NCBI RefSeq assembly: GCF_902506295.1
Contig: NZ_LR733312.1
Span: forward strand, 2,060,089 to 2,124,088
Reading direction: 5' to 3'
Length of the DNA: 64,000 nucleotides
DNA from: Luteimonas sp. 9C
GTDB taxonomy: Bacteria; Pseudomonadota; Gammaproteobacteria; Xanthomonadales; Xanthomonadaceae
A model generated the notes under the pieces. It searched no databases. It saw only the letters and a list, made by a program, of their open reading frames with translations, and had not been told where the DNA came from. Of the stretch, positions 8,320-17,331 are shown in pieces; the first letter of the stretch is position 1; every line of letters begins with the position of its first letter. A program made the position numbers and the translations under genes.

Positions 8320-8719
8320 ATGCGCCGCGAAGCGGCGCCGGGGGCAGCACCATCCGCGTCATCAGGCGCGTGCACAGTCCATGCGGATCGTCGGTGCGCC
8401 CGGTGTGCACCGGCGAGACCTGGATGATCGAACTGCGCTTCGCCGTGAGCCAGTGGAAGCGCGCACGCGCCGGCAACGCGGCGATCGGCCCGCCATCCGC
8501 ATCGCCGCGGCAGATGCGCACGATGGCGTCGAGATGCCGCTGCAGGGTGTCGAGATCGGCGTGCGGATCGAGTGCGTGCAGCCGCGCCGGGTCCAGCGCG
8601 ACCGCGGCCGCGAGCGTCCGCGCGCCCTGGCAGGACACGATGACGCCCACGTTGATGAACTCCTCGCGCTCGACCCGGGGCACGGCCCGGATCACCGCGT
8701 AGTCATAGACCTGCTGCAT
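8318..8719 (-). CDS. DUF3037 domain-containing protein
   Basis: Protein of 133 residues with the DUF3037 signature: N-terminal [20 protein letters not shown] followed by GVIVSCQGARTL, then LHALDPHADLDTLQRHLDAI, a central RFHWLTAKRSSIIQVSPVH, and DPHGLCTRLMTRMVLP near the end. Function unknown. The start at 8719 lies inside the HipA-like kinase gene (17-nt overlap), so the two are almost certainly made together; this pairing recurs in other genomes (family knowledge). The overlap, the shared transcript with ung, and the absence of a DNA-binding HipB-like gene suggest the pair is not a conventional HipAB toxin-antitoxin. DUF3037 could be a substrate or partner of the kinase; that is inference. 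Confidence 0.88.
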   Translation of the reverse strand: MQQVYDYAVIRAVPRVEREEFINVGVIVSCQGARTLAAAVALDPARLHALDPHADLDTLQRHLDAIVRICRGDADGGPIAALPARARFHWLTAKRSSIIQVSPVHTGRTDDPHGLCTRLMTRMVLPPAPLRGA

Positions 8720-9482
8720 GCGCACGCTGCGCCTCCCCGACGAACGTCGACCGGTGCGCCAGGCGCGTGCAGAAGAACGCGACGTAGGCATCGCGGAGCG
8801 CATCGGCGTCGGCGAACCCGGGTTCGGGCGCCAGCCACCCGTCGGGCACCAGCGCGACGATGCGGCGGATGTCGGCCTCCGTGATGCGCGCCGACAAGGC
8901 GGCATCGGCGGCGTCGAGCGCGGTCGCGAACGGCAGCAGCACGTGGTCGGCGATGCGCGCGAACGGCCCGGTCGCGATGCGTGCAGCGCTGTCCCAGTCG
9001 TGATGGAAGTACAACGCCGCGCCGTGATCGATCAGCGTCAGCCGGCGGTGCCAGACCAGCAGGTTGGTATTGCGCGCGGTGCGGTCGACATTGCAGATGA
9101 AGGCATCGAACCAGACGATCCACGACGCGAGCGCGGCATCGGGCGGCGCGACCGCGGGGTCGAAGTTGATCGCGCCGGGCAGATAGTCCAGCGCGAGATT
9201 GCAGCCCCCGCTGGCGCGGATCAGGTGCTGGATTTCCGAATCGGGCTCGGTCGCGGCCAGGTCCGGATCGAGATCGATGAAGACGATCTCCGGCATCGGC
9301 AGGCCCAGCAGGCGCGCGAATTCGCCGCCGACCAGTTCGGCCACCAGCGCCTTGGCGCCCTGCCCCGCGCCGCGGAACTTGATGACGTACATGCCGTCGT
9401 CGTCGGCTTCGACGACCGCCGGCAGCGAGCCGCCTTCGCGCAGCGGCGTCACGTAGCGCGTGGCCTCGACGCTGCGGATCAT
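8703..9482 (-). CDS. HipA-family kinase-like protein, short form
   Basis: Protein of 259 residues with a HipA/PI4-kinase-like fold. Candidate ATP-binding Lys is in MYVIKF (about residue 35), the catalytic loop is [10 protein letters not shown] (residues 131-140, Asp 133) and the metal-binding Asp is in [10 protein letters not shown] (about 152). Canonical HipA toxins are about 430 residues with an N-terminal subdomain and pair with an HTH antitoxin; neither is present here. It overlaps ung upstream by ATGA (9479-9482) and the DUF3037 gene downstream by 17 nt, making a tight three-gene unit. The likely activity is Ser/Thr protein phosphorylation, with unknown target. HipA-like/DUF3037 pairs are known only from annotation, as far as I can recall. 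Confidence 0.85.
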   Translation of the reverse strand: MIRSVEATRYVTPLREGGSLPAVVEADDDGMYVIKFRGAGQGAKALVAELVGGEFARLLGLPMPEIVFIDLDPDLAATEPDSEIQHLIRASGGCNLALDYLPGAINFDPAVAPPDAALASWIVWFDAFICNVDRTARNTNLLVWHRRLTLIDHGAALYFHHDWDSAARIATGPFARIADHVLLPFATALDAADAALSARITEADIRRIVALVPDGWLAPEPGFADADALRDAYVAFFCTRLAHRSTFVGEAQRAHAAGL

Positions 9483-10177
9483 GCGGCCAGCTCCGCTCGC
9501 GGCGGCAACGACCAGTCGATCGGTGCGATGCCGCGTTTGCGCAGGAACCCGTTGGTCTTGGAGAAATGCCCGCTGCCGAGGAAACCGCGATAGGCCGACA
9601 GCGGCGACGGGTGCGTGGTGCGCAGCACGCAGTGTCGAGTGGTGTCGATGACCTTGCCCTTGGCCTGCGCGTAACTGCCCCACAGCAGGAACACCAGATC
9701 CTCGCGCTCGCGGTTGAGCACATCGACGACGTGGTCGGTGAAGCCTTCCCAGCCCTTGCCCTGGTGCGCGCCGGCCCGGCCCTCTTCCACCGTCAGCACC
9801 GCATTGAGCAGCAGCACCCCGCGCCGGGCCCAGGGCATCAGCCAGCCGTGATCGGGCCGCGGCAGCCCCAGGTCGCGTTCGAGTTCCTTGTACATGTTGT
9901 CCAGCGACGGCGGCACGCGCTGGTCGGGACGCACGGAGAAACACAGACCGTGCGCCTGGCCGGGGCCGTGGTAGGGATCCTGGCCGAGGATCACCACCTT
10001 CACCGCATCGAACGGCGTCGCATCGAAGGCCGCGAAGATGTCCGGCCCGGGTGGGTAGATCCGCGCACCGGCGGCCTTGCGTTGACGCAGGAACGCCGAC
10101 AGCGCCTGCATGTCGTCGCGACGCAGCCAGTCGCCGACGTGCGCTTTCCAGGAGGGCTCGAGTCGGATGTCGGACAT
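9479..10177 (-). CDS. ung: Uracil-DNA glycosylase, family 1
   Basis: Removes uracil from DNA to start base-excision repair. 232 residues, normal for family 1 UDG. Catalytic water-activating motif [18 protein letters not shown] is at about residues 66-83, the uracil-recognition segment is [10 protein letters not shown] (conserved Asn), and the C-terminal [11 protein letters not shown] provides the catalytic His and the DNA-intercalation loop. Start ATG at 10177 ([10 protein letters not shown]) fits the family; upstream in-frame sequence lacks similarity. Its stop overlaps the start of the HipA-like gene (ATGA), coupling a DNA repair enzyme to the kinase/DUF3037 pair. Confidence 0.97.
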   Translation of the reverse strand: MSDIRLEPSWKAHVGDWLRRDDMQALSAFLRQRKAAGARIYPPGPDIFAAFDATPFDAVKVVILGQDPYHGPGQAHGLCFSVRPDQRVPPSLDNMYKELERDLGLPRPDHGWLMPWARRGVLLLNAVLTVEEGRAGAHQGKGWEGFTDHVVDVLNREREDLVFLLWGSYAQAKGKVIDTTRHCVLRTTHPSPLSAYRGFLGSGHFSKTNGFLRKRGIAPIDWSLPPRAELAA

Positions 10178-10223
10178 GCAGGGGTTCGATGCGGCGCGGG
10201 GCGCGACAGGGTAACGCGGACGC

Positions 10224-11045
10224 TCAGCCCGGCATTGCGGCGAGCCGCAGCTGGAACAGCGTCTTGGTGGCCAGCACGCGTTCCTCGGCCGGTTTGACGA
10301 CCAGATCGTTGGCGCCTGCACGCAGCAGCGCGACCTGGTTGTCGTGGTTGCCGTCGCCGGTCATCACCAGCACCGGCAGGCGCCGCTTGCCGTAACCGAA
10401 GTCGCGGCGCACGGCCCGCAGCAGGTCGTGGCCGCTGAGTTCCCCCTTCAGATACACGTCGGTCAGCAGCAGGTCGGCGCCCGGCGCGGCCGGGCCGTCG
10501 CGGTAGGCGTCGAGGTAGGCCAGGGCGTCCTCCGCGCTGAGCACGTGGGTCACGCGCATCTGCTGCGCCTCGAGCATGCGACGGGTCGCCAGCGCGACCG
10601 TGCGGCTGTCCTCGACGTAGAGCACGTGCGCGTCCGGCACCGGCGCGGGCTGCACGTAGCCGCGGATGAATTCCGCCAGCGCGCGATGACCCAGTGCCTT
10701 GTCGAAATGATCGGTGACGTCTTCGGTGAAGCGGCGCGCTTCGAGATGGGCCTGCGCGTCGCCCGACACCACGATCACCGGCACGTAACGTTGCCCGGTG
10801 GCTTCGCGCACGCGGCGCGCCAGCTGCAGGCCATCCCCGTCGGGCAACGCCAGCGCGGTACTGACCAGATCCACCGGCGCGGCCTCCAGCGCGGCCACCG
10901 CGTCAGCCAGGCCCGCACACTCCACCACGTCCACATCGGCCAGCGACTGCCGCAGCACGTCGCCGATCAGCCGGCGGACGAGCTTCGAGCCGTCGACGAC
11001 CATCACCCGGGGGGCGTCGCCGGCCAAATGACGAAGATCGTGCAT
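10224..11045 (-). CDS. Response regulator with two receiver domains, first one degenerate
   Basis: Protein of 273 residues made of two REC domains and no visible output domain. The second domain (about 141-270) has VEDSRT for the acidic pocket, the phospho-acceptor Asp in [18 protein letters not shown] and the conserved Lys in LVVKPAEE. The first (about 12-130) starts [11 protein letters not shown], but where the acceptor Asp should be the sequence reads [13 protein letters not shown], with Ala 64 in the acceptor position; it should not be phosphorylated in the usual way. It follows ftsX after only 3 nt, so it is probably co-transcribed with ftsEX. Related two-receiver proteins occur in xanthomonads; partner kinase unknown. 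Confidence 0.88.
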   Translation of the reverse strand: MHDLRHLAGDAPRVMVVDGSKLVRRLIGDVLRQSLADVDVVECAGLADAVAALEAAPVDLVSTALALPDGDGLQLARRVREATGQRYVPVIVVSGDAQAHLEARRFTEDVTDHFDKALGHRALAEFIRGYVQPAPVPDAHVLYVEDSRTVALATRRMLEAQQMRVTHVLSAEDALAYLDAYRDGPAAPGADLLLTDVYLKGELSGHDLLRAVRRDFGYGKRRLPVLVMTGDGNHDNQVALLRAGANDLVVKPAEERVLATKTLFQLRLAAMPG

Positions 11046-11048
11046 GGA

Positions 11049-11999
11049 TCAGGTATCGGTGGGCCGCGTCTGGCGCAGGAAATGCCCGGTCACGACACCG
11101 CCACCGCACCAGCCCAGCGCGGTGGCGCCGGCCAGCACCGCCACGACGCCCATCGGACCGAAGCCGCGCAGCGCGAACGCCGCGCCGTAACTCGCGGCCA
11201 GTTCCGCCAGCGGCGGTTGCAGCGCAAGGCCGGCGAGCGCGAGCAGTCCGAGCGCGGCCGCGCCCGCGGCCAGCCCGTACCAGGCGCCGAGATACAGGAA
11301 CGGTCGACGGATGAAGCCGTCGGTGGCGCCGAGCAACTGCAGCACGCCCAGTTCGTCGCGCCGCGACTGGATGTCGAGCCGCACCGTATTGCCGACCACC
11401 AGCAAGGCGCCGATGCCGAGCAGCGCCGCCAGCACCCAGACCACGCGGCCGCCGAAGCGCAGCCAGCCGTCGAGCCGTTCGCGCCACTGCGCATCGTGCT
11501 GGACGAGTTCCGATTCCGGCAGCGTACGTAGCGACTCGGCCAGCAGCATCTCGTCGCCACCGGGCGTCACGATCAGCACGTGCGGCAGCGGGTTCTCGCC
11601 CAGCACGTCGATCGCGTCGCCGAATTCGCCGCGCTCGCGCAGTTCCGCCAGGCCTTCGTCCGGCGAGCGGTGCACGACGTTGCCGACGTCGCCGCGACCG
11701 CGCAGTTCGCCGGCGAGCGCCTCGGCGCGCGGCCCGTCGACGTCCTGTCTGAGGAACACGCTGATCTCGCGCGAGGCGTCGATGCTGCCGCCCAGGCGCC
11801 CGACGTTGTCGAGCACCAGCCACAGGCCGAGCGGCAGTGCGAGCGCGACCGCCATGACGCCGATCGTCAGCGCCGCCGACCACGGTTTCTTGAACAGCCG
11901 GCCGAGGCTGGCGAGCACGCTGTAGACGTGATGGTCCACCCACGTGCCGACGGGCGACGTGCCCTTGCGCGCAGGCTGGTTGCGGGGCGCCTCAGGCAT
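11049..11999 (-). CDS. ftsX: Cell division protein FtsX (ABC permease)
   Basis: Membrane subunit of the FtsEX complex, which couples ATP hydrolysis at the divisome to activation of periplasmic peptidoglycan hydrolases. 316 residues with the expected layout: cytoplasmic N-terminus, one transmembrane helix (AALTIGVMAVALALPLGLWL, about 42-61), an extracytoplasmic domain (about 70-180, including REISVFLRQDVDG), then three helices in the FtsX/MacB permease core (ending LLLVAGAT-like segments about 185-300). The RLDIQSRRDELGVLQLLGAT coupling motif is present. It overlaps ftsE by 8 nt. A response regulator follows instead of the rpoH seen downstream in enterobacteria. Confidence 0.95.
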   Translation of the reverse strand: MPEAPRNQPARKGTSPVGTWVDHHVYSVLASLGRLFKKPWSAALTIGVMAVALALPLGLWLVLDNVGRLGGSIDASREISVFLRQDVDGPRAEALAGELRGRGDVGNVVHRSPDEGLAELRERGEFGDAIDVLGENPLPHVLIVTPGGDEMLLAESLRTLPESELVQHDAQWRERLDGWLRFGGRVVWVLAALLGIGALLVVGNTVRLDIQSRRDELGVLQLLGATDGFIRRPFLYLGAWYGLAAGAAALGLLALAGLALQPPLAELAASYGAAFALRGFGPMGVVAVLAGATALGWCGGGVVTGHFLRQTRPTDT

Positions 12000-12681
12000 C
12001 GGCGAGGTCCTCCGGCGAAATGTCGTCGGCCAGCGTGCCGTGGTCGAGCACCAGCGTGCGCTTCTTCATGCGCTTGACCAGACCGAGGTCGTGACTGGCG
12101 ATCAACACGCTGGTCCCGCGCTCGGGCAGCTCGGCGAACAGGGCCATGATTTCGGCCGACAGCGTCGGGTCGAGATTGCCCGTCGGTTCGTCGGCGACCA
12201 GCAGCATCGGCTCGCCGACGATCGCGCGGGCGATGCCGATGCGCTGCTGTTCGCCGGCCGAGAGCTGGGTAGGCAACGCACGTTCGCGCGCGCCCAGCGC
12301 CAGCCGTTCCAGCACGCTGCGCACGCGCTTGCCGATCTCCGGCCGGCGCATGCCGCGCAGGATCAACGGCAGCGCGATGTTGTCGAACACGCTGCGGTCG
12401 GGCAGCAGGCGGTGGTCCTGGAAGACCACGCCGATGTCGCGGCGATGCAGTGCGACCCGGCGACCGCGCACCTTGAGCAGATTGCGCTCGCCGAACACCA
12501 CCGCGCCGCGGCTCGGCCGCTCGGCCAGATGGATGAGTTTCAGCAGCGTGCTCTTGCCCGCACCGGAGTGGCCGGTGACGAACAGCATCTCGCCGGCCGC
12601 CACATCGAAACTCACGTCCGACAGCGCCACGTGGCCGCCCGGATACTGCTTGCTGACGTTGTCGAATCGCAGAACGCTCAT
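11992..12681 (-). CDS. ftsE: Cell division ATP-binding protein FtsE
   Basis: Cytoplasmic ATPase of the FtsEX divisome complex, 229 residues. Walker A GHSGAGKST is at about 36-44, followed by the Q-loop VVFQDHRLLPDRSVFDNIAL characteristic of FtsE, the signature LSAGEQQRIGIARAI, Walker B LLVADEPTGNLD and the switch His in IASHDLGLV. The start at 12681 (MSVLRFDNVSKQYPGG) is the family norm. It begins the ftsE-ftsX-response regulator unit. Upstream lies about 290 nt without a convincing gene, containing the terminator of rhlB. Confidence 0.97.
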   Translation of the reverse strand: MSVLRFDNVSKQYPGGHVALSDVSFDVAAGEMLFVTGHSGAGKSTLLKLIHLAERPSRGAVVFGERNLLKVRGRRVALHRRDIGVVFQDHRLLPDRSVFDNIALPLILRGMRRPEIGKRVRSVLERLALGARERALPTQLSAGEQQRIGIARAIVGEPMLLVADEPTGNLDPTLSAEIMALFAELPERGTSVLIASHDLGLVKRMKKRTLVLDHGTLADDISPEDLADA

Positions 12682-12921
12682 GCGCGGCAGTATCGCAGGG
12701 AATGCGCACAGCAGCGTCATGACCGGCGCGCGCCGGCGGGCGATTCCGCAGCAGGCGTGGCGTCGCGTTGCGCCGGTCCGGACGCATCGACGCAGCGAGC
12801 CGCGCAGGTACCGGTGCAAAGTGCGTGGCGCGATGGCTTCCATGCCGCAGACCCCGTGATCGAGTCCTGGCGCAGGCGCGGCACGGCGGTCGCCAGGCGC
12901 GGCCATCCGGATGGCCCCCAG

Positions 12922-12950
12922 AAAAAAGCCCCGCCGAAGCGGGGCTTTTT
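12922..12950 (-). terminator. Terminator of rhlB
   Basis: GCCCCGC / GCGGGGC stem (12928-12934 with 12939-12945) with CGAA loop. On the minus strand it is followed by six U residues (12922-12927), 25 nt after the rhlB stop. A T-run on the plus strand makes it potentially bidirectional. Nothing else convincing is seen between 12682 and 12974. Confidence 0.88.
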
Positions 12951-12974
12951 CATCACACCGGCCGACGCCTGCGA

Positions 12975-14741
12975 TCAGCGCTTGTCGTCGCCCGAGACCA
13001 GGCGACGCAGCCCGCGACCGATGCGGCTCAGCAGCGACGGCGCCTGTTCGGACTTCGGCGCCGGCGCCGGACGCTGGGTCGGACGCACTTCGCGCGGACC
13101 CTTGGCTCCGTTGCCCTGCGGCTTCTTCGACGCGTCGGCTGCGGTGGTCCCGGCAGCCTGCGGCGCTGCACCCTCGGCACCTTCGATCTTCTTGCCCGCG
13201 CGACGGCGACGACGCTTGCGCGGCGGTCGCGATTCGTCCGGCATCGCCTGCGCGACCGATCCGGCGGCATCGATCCCCGGCTGCGCAGCGGCGACGGCCG
13301 GTGCGGCCGCGGCCTGCTCGCCCTCGACCCGCGGCGGACGCGGCTTGCGCGGTCCGCGCTCGCCACGACCTTCGCCGCTGCCCGCCGAACGCGGCCCACG
13401 CGAACCGGGCGCACCCCGACCGCCGCCACCGGCGCCCGCACCGCGACCACCGCCACGCTTGGCATCCTCGACGGCGCGCGCTTCGCGCACTTCCTTGAAG
13501 ATCTCGTGGATGCTCTCGCCGTCCTCGTCGTCGAGCTCGACGCCCTCGCGCGGCTTGCGCGGCAGCGCGGTCAGCAGCTCCGAGGTCACCGGCTCCACCG
13601 GGATCTTCTGCTCGATGTAGGCCTCGATCTCCGGCAGGCTCTGCGCGTAGCGCTCGCAGGCGAAGCTGATCGCGTCGCCCTCGGCGCCGAGGCGCGCGGT
13701 GCGGCCGATGCGGTGGACATAGTCTTCGGCATCGAACGGCAGGTCATAGTTGAAGACGTGGCTGACGCCGTCGATGTGCAGACCGCGCGCGGCGACATCG
13801 GTGGCCACCAGCAGTTCGAGCTGGCCGGCCTGGAACTTCTTCAACAGGCTTTCGCGCTTCTTCTGCGGCACGTCACCCGACAGCACGCCAACCCGGTAGC
13901 CGGCCTTCTCCAGCGCACGCGCCACCCGCTCGATGAACGCCTTTGTGTTGACGAACACCATCGTGCGCGCGCCCTCGCTGCGCGACAGCAGGCCCAGCAA
14001 CAGCTGCAGCTTCTCGTCGTCGGCGGGGAAATACATCACCTGCCGGACCTTGGCGTTGGTGATGAACTCGCTTTCGACGACGAGCTTCTCCGGCTCGTTC
14101 ATGTGCTCGTATGCGAGCTCCAGCACGCGATGGCTGAGCGTCGCCGAGAACAGCAGCGTCTGGCGCTCGGTACGGATCGGCATGCGCCGCAGCAGGAAGC
14201 GGATGTCCTTGATGAAGCCCAGGTCGAACATGCGGTCGGCTTCGTCGAGCACGCACATCTCGCAGGCGTGCAGGCTGACGACCTTGTGCTGCTTGACGTA
14301 GTCGATCAGGCGGCCGGGGGTCGCGATGATGACGTCCGCGCCCTCGGTGAGGATCTGGCGCTGCTTGTCGTAGTCGACGCCGCCATAGACCAGGGCGAAC
14401 TTCAGCCCGAGGTGGCTGCCGAACTTCACCGCGTCCTTGTGGATCTGGATGGCGAGCTCGCGGGTCGGCGCGAGGATCAGCGCGCGCGGGTCTTCCGGCT
14501 TGCGGTCGGCCAGCGCCGGCTTCGACAGCAGGCGGTTGATCACCGCGACCAGGAAGGCCAGGGTCTTGCCGGTGCCGGTCTGGGCCTGGCCGGCGACGTC
14601 GCGGCCGTTGAGGGCCAGCGGCAGCGTCAGCGCCTGGATCGGCGTGCAGCGGGTGAACCCGGCCTCTTCCAGCCCGGCGAGCAATGCCGGATGCAGGTCG
14701 AAGGACGAGAAGGTGATGTCGGTAAGAGGCTTGTCGCTCAT
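12975..14741 (-). CDS. rhlB: DEAD-box ATP-dependent RNA helicase RhlB
   Basis: RNA helicase, in many gammaproteobacteria a partner of the RNase E degradosome. 588 residues, longer than the enterobacterial protein (about 420) because of a C-terminal low-complexity tail. Helicase motifs in order: Q motif region FTRCTPIQ, motif I AQTGTGKT, Ia PTRELA, II DEADRM, III SAT, then [13 protein letters not shown] and HRIGRTAR. After about residue 400 the tail is Gly/Arg- then Lys/Arg-rich ([31 protein letters not shown]), probably an RNA-binding or phase-separating region. Start ATG at 14741 ([14 protein letters not shown]) matches RhlB. It is divergent from trxA, an arrangement shared by many gammaproteobacteria in which rho also follows. 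Confidence 0.95.
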   Translation of the reverse strand: MSDKPLTDITFSSFDLHPALLAGLEEAGFTRCTPIQALTLPLALNGRDVAGQAQTGTGKTLAFLVAVINRLLSKPALADRKPEDPRALILAPTRELAIQIHKDAVKFGSHLGLKFALVYGGVDYDKQRQILTEGADVIIATPGRLIDYVKQHKVVSLHACEMCVLDEADRMFDLGFIKDIRFLLRRMPIRTERQTLLFSATLSHRVLELAYEHMNEPEKLVVESEFITNAKVRQVMYFPADDEKLQLLLGLLSRSEGARTMVFVNTKAFIERVARALEKAGYRVGVLSGDVPQKKRESLLKKFQAGQLELLVATDVAARGLHIDGVSHVFNYDLPFDAEDYVHRIGRTARLGAEGDAISFACERYAQSLPEIEAYIEQKIPVEPVTSELLTALPRKPREGVELDDEDGESIHEIFKEVREARAVEDAKRGGGRGAGAGGGGRGAPGSRGPRSAGSGEGRGERGPRKPRPPRVEGEQAAAAPAVAAAQPGIDAAGSVAQAMPDESRPPRKRRRRRAGKKIEGAEGAAPQAAGTTAADASKKPQGNGAKGPREVRPTQRPAPAPKSEQAPSLLSRIGRGLRRLVSGDDKR

Positions 14742-14944
14742 GCGTAGGAAGGTGTCCGGGCGTCGCCGACTGGGAGGGCGCCGCGTGCTTGCGTGGGAGG
14801 CAGTCGCGACGGCAGACTGCCTGGGCGCAGGACGCGTGGGTCGTCCCGCAGGAGCGCCACCTTGATTCCGGGCGGCGATTCCCCATTTTACATCCATCCC
14901 GGCGCCGCTGCTTCGAAGCGCGCCCCAGCCCCCCGGAGCCCCCC

Positions 14945-15271
14945 GTGACCGATGCCGTCATCCATGCCAGCGATTCCGATTTCGACACCACCGTCCTGCA
15001 GTCCGACGTACCGGTGCTGGTCGATTTCTGGGCCCCGTGGTGTGGCCCCTGCAAGATGATCGCCCCGGCGCTCGACGAACTGGCGGGCGACTACGCCGGC
15101 CGCGCCAAGATCGTGAAGATCGACGTCGACCAGAACCAGGCCACCGCGCTCAAGTACCACGTGCGCTCGATCCCGATGCTGCTGCTGTTCAAGGACGGCC
15201 AGGTCCAGGGCACGCAGATCGGCGCGGTGGGCAAGCCGCAGCTGGCGCAGCTGATCGACAAGGCCCTCTGA
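14945..15271 (+). CDS. trxA: Thioredoxin 1
   Basis: General cytoplasmic disulfide reductase, 108 residues as usual. The active-site motif is [10 protein letters not shown] at about residues 29-38, with the buried Asp in VLVDFWA and cis-Pro in SIPMLLLF. The start is a GTG at 14945 ([13 protein letters not shown]), which gives the standard length; a GGAG lies about 10 nt upstream. It lies between rhlB (divergent) and rho (same strand), the conserved rhlB-trxA-rho neighbourhood. A 28-bp palindrome follows the stop. Confidence 0.97.
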   Translation: MTDAVIHASDSDFDTTVLQSDVPVLVDFWAPWCGPCKMIAPALDELAGDYAGRAKIVKIDVDQNQATALKYHVRSIPMLLLFKDGQVQGTQIGAVGKPQLAQLIDKAL

Positions 15272-15288
15272 GACCCGCTTCCATGCAG

Positions 15289-15316
15289 CGACAGGCCGCC
15301 CGCGGGCGGCCTGTCG
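15289..15316 (+). terminator. Palindrome between trxA and rho
   Basis: Perfect 28-bp palindrome (CGACAGGCCGCCCG and its complement) 18 nt after trxA, forming a 12-bp stem with a 4-nt loop. No T-tract follows, so it would act as a pause, RNA-stability or Rho-dependent element more than an intrinsic terminator. The next 170 nt are the leader of rho and may take part in Rho autoregulation, as known in other bacteria. Confidence 0.45.
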
Positions 15317-15484
15317 TCTGAACCGACCTTGCGGCCGCCGCTTGCCGCCGGTCGGACGCAGTGCTAGGTTTGCGCTGCTCCGGCGTGTGTACCGCGCGCC
15401 GCACCCATCTGGCGTCACTCCCGACTGTCCGTTTTCCTGCCGCCGCCCGTCCCGGGCGCTCGCAACCGAGCGAGGATTTTCCGC

Positions 15485-17263
15485 TTGTCCGACCACACAT
15501 CCGATCCCGGCACGCCCGAGGGCGACACCGCCGTGAAGCGCGTGCGCAAGCCGCGCGTGGCCAAGAAGGCCACCGACACCGCGTCCCCCGATTCCCAGTC
15601 CCAGTTGCCCTTGGCGACGCAGGACGCCCCGGCCCCGAAGGCGTCGCAGGCCGGCGCACCGCCGCAGCCCGAGGCGCCGAAGGCATCCGGCGACTCCGCC
15701 CAGGGCGATGCGCCGCGCGGCAATCCCGGCAACCCGGGCGCGCAGAACAACCCGGGTGGTGGCCAGTCCAACGGCGGCCAGCACCATGCCCAGCAGGGCG
15801 GCGAGCCGCGCCAGCACGGCGGCGGCCAGCAGCACCAGAACCGCGGCAACAACAACGAACAGGGCGGCAACAACCGCCGCGACCGGTTCAAGAACCGTCG
15901 TGACCGTCCGCGTGGCGGTGGCCGCGATGACGGCCTGCCGCAGGACGGCGGCAACGACCACGTCCAGCGCCTGCCGCCTCCGAACATTCCGGAAGGCTTC
16001 CCGCAGTACACGCTGAGCGACCTCAAGCGGATGCCGGCGCACAAGCTGCTCGACATCGCCGACCAGCTGGCGATCGAAGGCGTGGCCCGCGCGCGCAAGC
16101 AGGACGTGATCTTCGGCCTGCTCAAGGTCCTGACCCGTCACGGTGAGGGTGTCGTCGCCGACGGCGTGCTCGAGATCCTGCCAGACGGCTACGGCTTCCT
16201 GCGCGCGGCCGAAGCGAGCTACCTCGCCGGTCCCGACGATGTCTATATCTCGCCCAGCCAGATCCGCCGCTTCAACCTGCGCACCGGCGACCACCTGCTC
16301 GGCCGCATCCGCTGGCCCAAGGACGGCGAACGCTACTTCGCGCTGTCGGTCGTCGACACGATCAACGGCGAGCCGCCGGAAGCCAGCAAGGGCAAGGTGC
16401 TGTTCGAGAACCTGACCCCGCTGTTCCCGCGCAAGCGCTTCAAGCTCGAGCGTGGTGACGGTTCCAGCGAGGACATCGCCGGCCGCATCCTCGATCTGAT
16501 GGCCCCGCAGGGCAAGGGCCAGCGCGCCCTGATCGTCTCGCCGCCGAAGGCCGGCAAGACGATGATGATGCAGCAGATCGCCAGCGCGATTACCTACAAC
16601 CATCCTGACGTGCACATGATCGTGCTGCTGATCGACGAGCGTCCGGAAGAAGTGACCGAGATGCAGCGCACCGTGCGCGGCGAAGTCATCTCGTCGACGT
16701 TCGACGAGCCGGCCGCGCGCCACGTGCAGGTGGCAGAAATGGTCATCGAGCGCGCCAAGCGCCTGGTCGAGCACAAGAAGGATGTCGTCATCCTGCTCGA
16801 CTCGATCACCCGCCTCGCCCGCGCTTACAACAACGTCGTGCCGAGCTCGGGCAAAGTCCTGACCGGTGGTGTCGACGCCAACGCGATGCACCGCCCGAAG
16901 CGCTTCTTCGGCGCCGCGCGCAACGTCGAGGAAGGCGGTTCGCTGACCATCATCGCCACCGCCCTCGTCGACACCGGCAGCGCGATGGACAAGGTGATCT
17001 ACGAAGAGTTCAAGGGCACCGGCAACTCCGAAGTGCACCTCGACCGTCGCATCACCGAGAAGCGCGTCTACCCGGCGATCAACGTCAACCAGTCGGGCAC
17101 CCGCCGCGAGGATTACCTCATCGAGCCGGACCTGCTGCAGCGCATCTGGATCCTGCGCAAGCTGCTCCATCCGATGGACGAGATCGCCGCGATGGAATTC
17201 CTGCTCGACAAGATGAAGACCACGAAGTCCAACGACGAGTTCTTCTCGTCGATGAAGCGCTGA
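15485..17263 (+). CDS. rho: Transcription termination factor Rho with low-complexity N-terminal insert
   Basis: Hexameric RNA-dependent ATPase that terminates transcription. 592 residues against about 420 in E. coli; the extra length is N-terminal. Residues 1-40 are Lys/Arg/Thr-rich ([16 protein letters not shown]), and about 75-150 are Asn/Gln/Gly/His-rich ([20 protein letters not shown] and [15 protein letters not shown]). The conserved part starts with [19 protein letters not shown], then the cold-shock-like RNA-binding domain ([14 protein letters not shown]), the P-loop [19 protein letters not shown] and the Q/R-loop segment. Start is TTG at 15485, supported by [17 protein letters not shown] N-termini in relatives. 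A strong terminator follows. Confidence 0.96.
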   Translation: MSDHTSDPGTPEGDTAVKRVRKPRVAKKATDTASPDSQSQLPLATQDAPAPKASQAGAPPQPEAPKASGDSAQGDAPRGNPGNPGAQNNPGGGQSNGGQHHAQQGGEPRQHGGGQQHQNRGNNNEQGGNNRRDRFKNRRDRPRGGGRDDGLPQDGGNDHVQRLPPPNIPEGFPQYTLSDLKRMPAHKLLDIADQLAIEGVARARKQDVIFGLLKVLTRHGEGVVADGVLEILPDGYGFLRAAEASYLAGPDDVYISPSQIRRFNLRTGDHLLGRIRWPKDGERYFALSVVDTINGEPPEASKGKVLFENLTPLFPRKRFKLERGDGSSEDIAGRILDLMAPQGKGQRALIVSPPKAGKTMMMQQIASAITYNHPDVHMIVLLIDERPEEVTEMQRTVRGEVISSTFDEPAARHVQVAEMVIERAKRLVEHKKDVVILLDSITRLARAYNNVVPSSGKVLTGGVDANAMHRPKRFFGAARNVEEGGSLTIIATALVDTGSAMDKVIYEEFKGTGNSEVHLDRRITEKRVYPAINVNQSGTRREDYLIEPDLLQRIWILRKLLHPMDEIAAMEFLLDKMKTTKSNDEFFSSMKR

Positions 17264-17283
17264 CCCGAAGGTCTTCGCGCACG

Positions 17284-17313
17284 AAAAAGCCCCGCAGTTG
17301 CGGGGCTTTTTTT
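17284..17313 (+). terminator. Terminator of rho, bidirectional
   Basis: GCCCCGC / GCGGGGC stem (17289-17295 with 17300-17306), loop AGTT, then seven T residues. Five A residues precede the stem, so it can also serve the convergent TonB-domain gene ending at 17332. Confidence 0.92.
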
Positions 17314-17331
17314 GGGGCCGGTCCGGCGGGC

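Noticed and set aside
8318-9482. Canonical HipAB toxin-antitoxin module
   Set aside because: The kinase is too short and no HTH antitoxin gene is adjacent; DUF3037 has no DNA-binding signature.
12717-12956. Possible small gene between ftsE and rhlB
   Set aside because: The 79-codon frame begins inside the rhlB terminator, has no ribosome-binding site and an Arg/Ala-rich non-protein composition.
12768-14747. Long plus-strand open frame of about 660 codons opposite rhlB
   Set aside because: Composition is Arg/Leu/Val/His-rich antisense-like sequence with no motif; rhlB on the other strand has every DEAD-box motif.
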